A program made the position numbers and the translations under genes. The notes below the pieces were generated by a model. That model saw only the letters and a list, made by a program, of their open reading frames with translations, was not told the DNA's origin and made no database searches. This document shows, piece after piece, positions 55,689 to 64,000 of a stretch of DNA of 64,000 nt. The stretch comes from Marsupella aquatica (lineage: Eukaryota; Marchantiophyta), in the NCBI GenBank assembly GCA_973895155.1, contig OZ316892.1, positions 20,336,001 to 20,400,000 of the forward strand, in the 5' to 3' direction. Within the stretch, counting starts at the first letter, position 1, and the number at the start of each line of letters is the position of its first letter.

Positions 55689-57763
55689 TTAAGGGAAGGA
55701 AGATGTCAGTATCGAAATCTGGCCCTCTTTCTCCATGATCTCCTCCTCTAGTTGGTGGGCTCTATTTCTCAACTCTTCTGTTTGCCGCTCGATTGTCAAA
55801 GCATTTTGACTTCTGGTCTTTATATCCTCCAATTCGGTTTTAATTCTGGTCATTTCTGCAACCTTGCAGTTGATTTTCTCTTCCAAATCCTGGATTACAA
55901 TCTTTAATTGCTGCACTTCGCCTTCCAATTTCCGCTCTTTGCTTTGGGCTTTGTGCAATGACACGAGTAGCTGCTCCTTTTCTTCTGAGATGAAGTGCTG
56001 CCCTTCAATTGTTTTGCCCAGATGGACAGTCAATCTCTCCACTGCCACTTCACGTGCCGCCAACTCCTGCTCTGTTTCTTGAAGTTTGAACCGAAGAAAT
56101 TCATGGTGATGGCGATATGTGTCGCCTTCTTCCCTGGCTTGCGTTACATCTTGTGGCAACCTTGCCGTTTCCTTTAAAAGAAGTAGAGCCTCATCTGACT
56201 TTTCACTAATACTTTGCTGCAAACTTGTTACCATCTTTGTGAGTGTCTTGATCTGCATTTAGAACTAGATTTTTATTATGCTTGTCATCTCAAAGAGTAA
56301 GAAAAGATGGGACCTATTTCCTCAATTTCATTCAATCCGAAGCTAGAATTTGAAATCCAGGTGATGACAATCAGAGTTCTTTGTATTCAATAGAGTCCAT
56401 GCTAGATTTGTTAATTGGACCTTTGTGTGAACACGTTAAACTCTTATCTAAAGTTTATGAAGGAACGAAGTCCAGTCCAACATGATCAGATTGTAGCTTG
56501 TGGCAACGAGTGGAAGCTCCTCGTGTGCTAGAAAACATTGTAGGTTTTTTCTGCGTTGTCCTCACCTCATTTTCCTTGCTGTGAGCAACTGCCATAAGAT
56601 CCTCATTTATATTGATGAATTCTTTGATGCGATTTCGCTGTTCATCAGCTTCAATCCTCGTTTGCTTGATACTCCTTTCAAGTTCCGACTTCTCCCCAAC
56701 CATTGCATCAGTTTCAAACTGAAAGGACTGCATCTGGCTTCTTAGATCTTGAACCTTCTGCTGAGTTTTGTTCCTTTCTCCTTTCAAGTTTGATGCCTGA
56801 TTTTCCTTTTGTTCCAAGTCAATTTTGAGGTCTTGTACTGTGTCCCGAAGGCTCGTCACCTGTTTAACATGGATGTGTGGGAGAACCATTTGACAAATGA
56901 GTGTTACAAACAAATCTGCAAAATACTGTCTATACCACCCTTCAAAACGCATTTATAGCGACATCATGTTAATTGGTTTGACCACATTCTCACACGCACG
57001 TTGCCTTTGTACACTGTAAACCGTAGAGCAGGCCAGAGGGGTCTTAACAGAACATAGTTTACAGCAAATTTTGGGTAGGACTTCACTTGCATACCAATCA
57101 CTACCGACTCTCTGACTGAGAACTGCAAGATTAAAAGTTCACCTCGCTTCTGGCTGCTTGCAAGCGGCTATCCAGGCTAGCCACCAGTTCCTTATTGTGT
57201 GACCTTAAATCTGCTAGAGTTGTCTCTGTTTGGGCCACATCATGGGCAAGGTTCATGTTCACCTTCTTTTCATAGCTTAGTTTTTGATCCTTTTTCTCTA
57301 GCTCATCTGCATTCTTTGCCATTACTTCTGATATTTGCTGCACTTGACAATTGAGTTTTTCTTTGAGTAATGAATTAGTTTTCAATTCTTCTTCAAATTT
57401 CCTTTCTGCAACATGCAAGGCAGCTCTAAGATTTGCGGACAAGCCTCGGGTTGGAACCTCGACCATTTCATATGACTGCTTGGTTCCGCGAGAATTCTCT
57501 GTCATCCCTGTGGGCTTTAGTTCTTCTCTTGTTTGTTCCGGTTCCACCTCACTGCCGAGGGGCTTTGTGGTAGAAGAAATTTCCTTGTTCATCAATTCCA
57601 ACTGATCCTTGTTCATCAATTCCAACTGATGGGTCTTCTCGATAGGGACAGGGATGATTCCAGCAACATCGACACAACAATGTTTTTTTAGGTCTTCTCG
57701 TGTTTGTTCCGGTTCCACCTCACTGTCGAGGGCCTTTGTGGTAGAAGAAATTTCCTTGTTCAT
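55689..57763 (-). CDS. Coiled-coil protein, unknown function (downstream member of the pair)
   Basis: Three minus-strand exons, 57763-57143, 56859-56566 and 56252-55689, all phase 0 with GT-AG introns of 283 and 313 bp, give 492 residues if the ATG at 57763 is used. The N-terminal about 75 residues contain a duplicated segment (MNKEISSTTK-L-SEVEPEQTRE-LK, twice), encoded by the tandem repeat 57531-57840. From about residue 100 to the end it is almost continuous heptad-rich helix (ERKFEEELKTNSLLKEKL, LRDTVQDLKIDLEQKE, QLKIVIQDLEEKI, RAHQLEEEIMEKE). No globular domain, signal or membrane segment is seen. The start is uncertain: an upstream exon could splice in at the ag before GTGAAATTG (57772). 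The proteins resemble centrosomal or basal-body scaffolds only in general character; I infer no function. Confidence 0.7.
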
Positions 57764-57840
57764 CAATTTCACCTGATGCTCTTCTCAATAGTGGCAGGGA
57801 TGATTCCAACAACATCGACACAACAACGCAATTTTTTTTA
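57531..57840 (-). repeat. About 155-bp tandem duplication at the start of the downstream coiled-coil gene
   Basis: Copies at 57531-57690 and 57692-57840 share tgtttgttccggttccacct, cgagg-gctttgtggtagaag and tgattcca-caacatcgacac, in order. The first copy has an extra 18-24 bp duplication (gttcatcaattccaactgat twice). On the minus strand the gene-proximal copy is in frame. The upstream copy carries a one-base deletion that ends its frame (IEKSIR then stop), so the annotated start lies inside the repeat. Confidence 0.9.
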
Positions 57841-57922
57841 AGTGACTGTTATTGAAGCGCATAAAAATAGCTTCGGAATATCTTATTGAATACTAATTTT
57901 GCTAAGAAATAAACAAGACCTC

Positions 57923-57928
57923 TTTATT
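57923..57928 (-). terminator. Polyadenylation signal AATAAA of the long coiled-coil gene
   Basis: AATAAA on the minus strand lies 31 bp past the stop codon at 57959-57961, before the next coiled-coil frame starts. This supports two separate genes rather than one. Confidence 0.55.
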
Positions 57929-57958
57929 GACAACTGACAAAAATTCATCTCATCTGGT

Positions 57959-60900
57959 TTAGCAGTCGATAGCTTCACGTGGAGTAGGACGCAAGACCTG
58001 TTGAGATGGAGCGTCTGCAGACAGATCATGGCAGAGCTCTGCAAGTTGTTGGCTCAATCTCTTGAGTATATCCAAATAATAAGCGCGGTGCTCCGTTAAT
58101 TTAGAGGAGGCTATATTTGCCTCATTGAAGTTCTCAGACTTGGCTTCTTGTTCCGAAAAAATTTCAGAAAGCCTTTTGAAAGCATTTGCTGCTTGCAAGT
58201 GCCCTGTAAATGCAATATACGAAGCTCAAGTAGCGCCTTGAGCAGAATGCAGCATATCTACCCTCTATTTAATGAACTCAATTCTAGATTGGACCCCCTA
58301 CAACGTACTTGCTGCCATGATTTTCACTGAACTGAATGAACTGAATGAACTGAATTGTCCTCGGGAAGATTAAAGAGCTTGAAGCAAGACAAACTCTCAA
58401 TGGACAACTATTCCTATAAAGAGGAGCATTAATGAAAACTTGCACGACTCTTAAGGCATCTGTAGGTATTCTTTGACTATGCAACTCTATTCACGTTAAA
58501 GGTTCTTTTGATATTGCACGCTTTGCAGTCAGAAAAAATGGATTCTATGCACACCTTCATCTGATTTGTTTCTTTCAACCTCGACATGATTGCATTCGTG
58601 GCCACAGCTCTCGGAGCAACCCATCCGTTCAGGTCCTAAATTTGTACCATTTTCCAGCATAGAAGTACTAATCTCGACTCCATTTTCTTCGTTTGGAGTT
58701 TGTGACCAACTGCTGCATTAGACAAAGAAGGCATTAGACAAAGAAGGCATCTCTGAAAATATTTTTCATCCATTCTAAGAACAATTGAAAATTTCAGGTT
58801 TCAGCATGAAAGACAGATTTTCTTTCAGTAAGAACATAACTAAAATAGAAGATTTTACGAAGTGGAGGATGAAAGTTTCGTAAAAGGAAAAAAAGGAAAA
58901 ATATGAAAAACAAGTGTTGTTACAAAGAAAGGTCAACTAGCTATCATTAGAAGTTCTTATGAAGGATGAGAGTATATCACAGTTTTATAGCAAGGAGGCA
59001 ACAAAAGAACTGAATATTGAATACAAATATCTCTGACTGAGCTGATCTAATTGAATTCATCCTAGTGTTCTTTTGATCAACGATACTAGTGGTCAACAAG
59101 AATGCCGGGAAGCGTAAGAAACGATCAATATCTGCAACATGTGTAACTTGAGAGGATTCCAGAATCATTAGGTAGTAGCTGAGTGACACCTGCCATTGCC
59201 ATGGACTCGTCTAATCGGAGCAAATTGATCATAGTGTGCATGTCGATCAGTTTTCCCTGGATAGTTACTCCTACTCCTTGGTTCTTCCTTTGTAGCAGAA
59301 TAGTTTTCCTCTTCAAATGGATCATCGGGTAGCTCTGGTCCGGTGTCCGTTGCAATCACCTCTGGGATAGAATGGTGTCCCTCAGAAACGTTTTCTAAGC
59401 GAGAGAGATCTCTATCTGTCACAAATGCCTGGAAGTCTGACATCAAATTGGTGGAGTGACCATCAAATTGGTGGTACTATTCTAGATACAAGCAAATTCC
59501 CATCTAAGACAAGGCATAGAAGGTGCAGCACTCATAGTGTCTTATAAAGTCAACATGAATTCTGTAATCTGCAGCTGTAACATTCATAGTAATTTGATGC
59601 TGTCAGTCATTAAGACAAGTGACCTGAACAATTGAACGAAAAGAAAATTTGTCGAACTGTGAGTAAATTAGAGCATTACAGGCCGGGTGCTAGTGCTACC
59701 AAGGAAATGGAGAGAAATTAAAATTAAGGCTAAAACATTAGAAAACGGAAGTTCATGGAAAACACAAATTTACGAAATAAGAACTCCCTGAAATTCAGTG
59801 TTTGTCACTAGCTTTGACAGGAAGATAATCAGTGTTTATGGACACAGCTGAAATTTCCCCTCAAAAAAGGTTCTGAAGGCATTGTCGTAGATCAATCTTA
59901 TGGTTGATAAAATTTCCCGGTAATGATGGAAGCAAAACAGAACTATCTACCCTATACATGAAGCGCAAGTTTGGGATTTTTGAATTTGGATCTCTTTCAA
60001 GGAGCACAAACGAGAGTTCATACGTTAGTACTACCCTACTTAGTGACTAAAATCTGTGCCCTGCAGAGAAGTAGAAAATGAATCGGTGACAGCAAGATTG
60101 TCGAACCTTCATCTGGGCGCTGCGGCCTCTTCTTGAAATCTGATTTCTCAAATGAGCAATCTCAGCTTTCAGAAGCTGGATTTCATAATCTTTTGATATT
60201 TGAGACAACTTTGGAGATAAGCACGTCTCCTGTCGAGGACTTTTATCAAATCCTTTTTCTGCTTCTTGCTCAAAGATTGGAGAGCTGTACAACAAATTGT
60301 AACCACCAGGAAAATCTTCCAACTTCTTTTCAAGTTGTGACAGCAAGCCATTCACATCTCGATCCACATTTCCCATTGCTCTCCTTCTTCTTATAGTGTC
60401 TTGTAAACTGGTCTTATAATTTTCCAATAATTTCAACCTTCTAGCTAATTCCGCCATAGCATTTTCAGTCATCTTCCATGTGAGCTCTTGCTCTTGCATG
60501 ATCCTGCGAAGCTCTGCTTTCGTTTCCTTTTTCCATTCTGCTGGTAGTGGCAAGGGTTGACTAGTAGCAGCGACAGGCGACTCTGCACAGTTGTATAGAG
60601 GATTATCCGATAGTTTACTCACGAAGACAAAGTCATCTTCGAAACCACTGGATGCGTTTGCTTCAAGCCCGGAGTCCTGAGGGGATCCAGGGCTCTTGTT
60701 GCGTTCAAACGGACTTCGGTCTCTCACGCAGCAAAGATCAGTCTTCTCGAAATCCGTCAAATCTGGTGGTTTCCAATCTTGCGCCCGGGAGCTATTTATT
60801 GGTGACAGAGACCATTCTTTTTCATTTTTCTTACCTGTATTCTTCTGACTGATAAGTTCCTGTCTTGTGTCTCTATCTCCATGTCTAGGAATGGATGCTG

Positions 60901-63900
60901 CTTGAGTACAGATGTCTTCTATTGGGACATAAACGTCCTCAACGATTTCGTCATCCTTCTTCAAATCTGACGACTCTTTCTCTGTCTCACCTCTCAGATC
61001 ATGAGCTGAATGTTTCCTTTCACCCATGGTTTTTTCTATTTCCCGCTGCCAGTTTTCAAACTCTAACCTATCACAGTCTCCACATGAATCCACTTGCAAT
61101 AGCTCCTCCTGATCGGATTGACGTGAACCTGGACCATCCACGCCACCTTGAAGAGCCCCTTGGCCATCCTGTAAACAAGCTTACTCATGTGATTCTGTCC
61201 TTTAAACCCCAGTAGCTGAATTCAGTTCTCTCATGGTGCATGCACAGGGATCTTCATACAATCTGAATTTCACACTGCTTTTTCAACGTTTATTTAGGCG
61301 TCACGTTAGCATAATTATGTTCAATTTTAAAGTTCCTTATTTACTCAATACTACATACTTTCCTCCTGTTCATCTCTGACTAACGGAACGTAGACCAGGC
61401 CAGGGGAAACTAATTTTGGAGAGAATCTACCTCGTCCTCTTCATCCAACACGTCATTTGCAACACTGGAAGCCACCAACAATCTCACGTCCACCTTTTTT
61501 CTCGGAGGTTGTCCTTGACGGGCTTGACTCGCCTTCTCAAGCTCCATCAGGTGCTGTAGCCTTTTCATGTCGCTATTGTATTCAACCTCTTCCACAAATT
61601 TCTTGTAATACCAATTTCTTTCATCGAGAAGGCTATGCAGTCTTTTTTCAGCAGCCTTACAGAAGCAGTTGCAGAAATTTAGAAAAAAGTAGACCAAAGC
61701 TATTAACTGCTACAATTGATGAAATGCGAAGGGAAAAGTAAGATTGTGAACAACCTTAGCGCAGGCTTCAAAATAAGAGGCCTTGGCTTCTGCAGCAATT
61801 CGACTCTCTGACTCAGCCGTCAACCTTAACTGTGCTTTGCCAGGCCCTGAACCTGTGTGCGTAGGCAAGTGACTAATCCGTGGTTCTTGCTGTGGGCTGT
61901 CGTTTGTCCGTCTTTCCTTCGCTAATGCTTCTTGGAAACTCTTTCTTGCTTCGCTTACCTCAGCCTCTTCAGCTTCAAGTTTTGGATTTCTTTGGGTACG
62001 AGGAGCACCTTGCTCAAGTTCTTCAGTGAATTTGGAATTAAATTCCGGTCGCTCATGGACCTGGATACGAATCCCTTCTGCAGCCTGCCTCAAGATTAAA
62101 ACATTAACGTCAGATCCTCCGTCAGAATGAGAAAGGGCACACATCATTTACATTTCTAGTTGGCTAAGACCTCTTTTGTTTACAGATTCCACAGAAAGTA
62201 CATTTACTTCCCTTTCAATTTAATTTTCCCATCTTTTACCAACCATAAGATGCTGACCTCAACAGAGGCTTCATGCAAAGAACTCTTCTGTACTGTAGCT
62301 CCTCTAGCCCGTCCCTGACTAGGTACTTGTGTCGTAGTTGAGTCTTTTTGCTCCTTTTGAAGACCTTCCTCTCTAGACACTAGAGCTGCCAGGTTCTCGT
62401 GATCCCTTTGTATGCACCAAAACATAGGATCTGAGGGTTCGTTCTCCAAGTAATTGTATTGACTTATGTTGTTTGTCCCTAACGTTGCCTTCCATGCTTT
62501 TTTGTATGCAGAAATCTTATCGTCCGCATCTACTTGAGCAGAGTTTTTCTCCAATTTTTCACACGGACATTCCTCCCCCAACAATGGAACCTTCAAATTC
62601 TCTTCATTCTGGAGATCCCAGTACTGGGTTTCCAAGAAGTCTTTCTCCACGTCTTGATTTTCAGTCCCTCCCTTGGTGCCCAAACTTGTCTTCCAAACCG
62701 CTTCAACAGCCTCTCTGAGTCTGTTATGAGATCCATGGACTTTGGTTTTGGTCCCATTAGACCCGTATGGTACTTCATCATACAGTTTCTCTATTTTCAG
62801 CTTAATGCTTTCATCATTCTTATCATTCTGATCTGAGACTCGTTGAGGGCCCCTCGTGGACCCTGCAGATGCAATCCAGGCTATCTCCGCATGAAATTGT
62901 TCTGGACCAACAATCTTTGTTGATATTTCTAGGACTGATTTCGCATGAGCCTGCCTCCCAGACTCTTGCACACAGAACTTGTTTGCATCTTTTCTCTGCC
63001 TTTCGTCTTTGTACTTGTCTTGTAAAGATGCCTGTTCTTGGGACACGTAGCGATGGCTGCCTACTACATCCTGTTCATTCAAAGTAATGAGATGAGTACT
63101 AAAGTCGGATCGGCCCAAGTTTAAGACAAAGTATTGCGATCAACAGGGACACGACAATGCGAAGTTTGGGTCTCACTCACACAGGAAGTACAAAATGTGC
63201 CTTGGGGCGATACTAACCTTGTCTTCAGCTTTCATGTCAGAACCAGTCTGGTATACAATTTGACTCTGTTTGCTTTCACCTTCACCAAGCCTCCCCGTAG
63301 TATGATATGAGCTTTTGGATGTTATTCTCTCACTTGAATTCCAAATGCTGGGTACTTCTCTAGATGATTGCTGACTGGACGCTCGGGCTCCACAGCTTTT
63401 CTTTCCTGGTCTTTCTGGAGGAGATACGTCCCTCTGCTGACTCTCAGTTTCAGTGCAAGTACTACATGTCCATGTCCAACCAGTTTTCTTCTCTGATAAT
63501 TTTCCAGAACTACAGGCAGAATCATCGTCCAAGCTAGAAGTTGTCTCATCACATAGATCGTCATTTTGGATAGTAGCTTTACAATCTCCCCCCCTTAAAT
63601 TTAACCCTGAAGCCCGTACTCTTTCCTGAGATTTAGATACCTCCATACCTAGAGTTTTAACAATCTCTTTTCTTTTAACGGTCTCATCTCTGTTCTTAGT
63701 AAGAACTACTTTTTTCCGCATACTTGTCTCATATCTAGATCGCCTCACCAAAGTGGTAGGAGCCGTACTGAGACCTGGGGTCCTACCTCCAGTGATTGAA
63801 TCGGACTGCGAAGAAGAAGAATCATAAGGGTCACCATACGATCGAGTTGGTTGAGACTCTTTTCCTGCCACGAAGCTGTTTTGAGCCTTTCTCATACTTG

Positions 63901-64000
63901 ATCTTGACCTGCATGCACCACCTTGTGAAACAGTGTTTTGTGAACAGCGTTGATCATTTGGCGTGGAGAGTTTCTTTGTGTGATTGACTGACTGGCTTTT
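57959..64000 (-). CDS. Large coiled-coil protein, 5' end beyond the window
   Basis: Eight minus-strand exons give 1284 residues in the window: 64000-63218 (open to the edge), 63070-62258, 62084-61755, 61655-61431, 61168-60107, 59428-59190, 58712-58555 and 58203-57959 (stop TAA). Junctions are GT-AG; the first five exons are whole-codon, then phases 2 and 1, all consistent. The N-terminal part is Ser/Thr-rich and disordered (DSSSSQSDSITGG). Charged helical stretches occur at about 61640 (AAEKRLHSLLDERNWYYKKF), 60550 (ELRRIMQEQELTWKM, MAELARRLKLLENY) and 60170 (YEIQLLKAEIAHLRNQISRR), with a final helical exon (AFKRLSEIFSEQEAKSENF ... LKRLSQQLAELCHDL). No enzymatic domain is recognised. An AATAAA follows the stop. 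I call it a scaffold-like protein of unknown function. Confidence 0.75.

Noticed and set aside
1-64000. tRNA, rRNA or CRISPR-like arrays
   Set aside because: I looked for paired GGTTCGANTCC/A-box arrangements, rRNA cores and regularly spaced identical repeats with unique spacers and saw none. The tandem repeats here are contiguous.

Overview
The window reads as nuclear DNA of a land plant. Evidence: a plastid-type biotin carboxyl carrier protein with a transit-peptide-like N-terminus, a hevein-domain GH19 chitinase, a phytocyanin, a decayed Ty1/copia element primed by plant initiator tRNA-Met, and GT-AG introns of a few hundred bases. Gene density is low and long, moderately AT-rich stretches carry decayed repeats. 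Short introns, long leaders and large coiled-coil genes would suit a bryophyte (a liverwort or moss), but that is a guess; nothing here fixes the species.

Layout. 1-800: possible 3' exons of a plus-strand gene entering from the left. 1.4-1.8 kb: a 119-bp tandem repeat and a CACT microsatellite. 2.8-6.8 kb: a duplicated block, one copy of which contains an intact gene for a Ser/Asp/Tyr-rich 16-residue-repeat protein (5281-6096). 7.4-7.8 kb: a non-LTR retroposon with a 17-bp target-site duplication. 8.0-9.05 kb: a broken FAD-dependent oxidoreductase gene. 10.6-10.8 kb: a fragment of an ANP/NPK1-type MAPKKK. 11.0-13.0 kb: three-exon GH19 chitinase. 14.6-15.0 kb: a solo LTR with a perfect 5-bp TSD. 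15.4-21.4 kb: a full-length but dead copia element. 21.4-28.0 kb: no supported gene. 28.07-29.08 kb: two-exon phytocyanin. 29.1-37.6 kb: gene-poor, with several tandem repeats. 38.2-39.3 kb: intronless ERdj3B-type DnaJ chaperone with a long leader that holds a well-placed uORF. 39.3-45.4 kb: gene-poor, with an inverted relative of the solo LTR and a 75-bp repeat. 45.47-47.39 kb: six-exon BCCP on the minus strand. 48-55.4 kb: repeats, a GC-rich block, a probable Helitron 3' end, a 71-bp tandem repeat and an inverted pair of copia remnants. 55.7-64.0 kb: two coiled-coil genes in tandem on the minus strand; the upstream one runs off the right edge.

The genes do not form a pathway. BCCP (plastid fatty-acid synthesis), ERdj3B (ER folding), the phytocyanin and the chitinase (both secreted) are independent housekeeping or wall/defence functions. 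The least explained material is the coiled-coil gene pair, whose second member begins inside a tandemly duplicated segment, and the Ser-rich repeat gene sitting in one arm of a local duplication. I see no operon-like or defence-system-like assembly.

Exon boundaries were worked out by hand from reading frame, splice dinucleotides and protein-family continuity. They have not been tested against transcripts.
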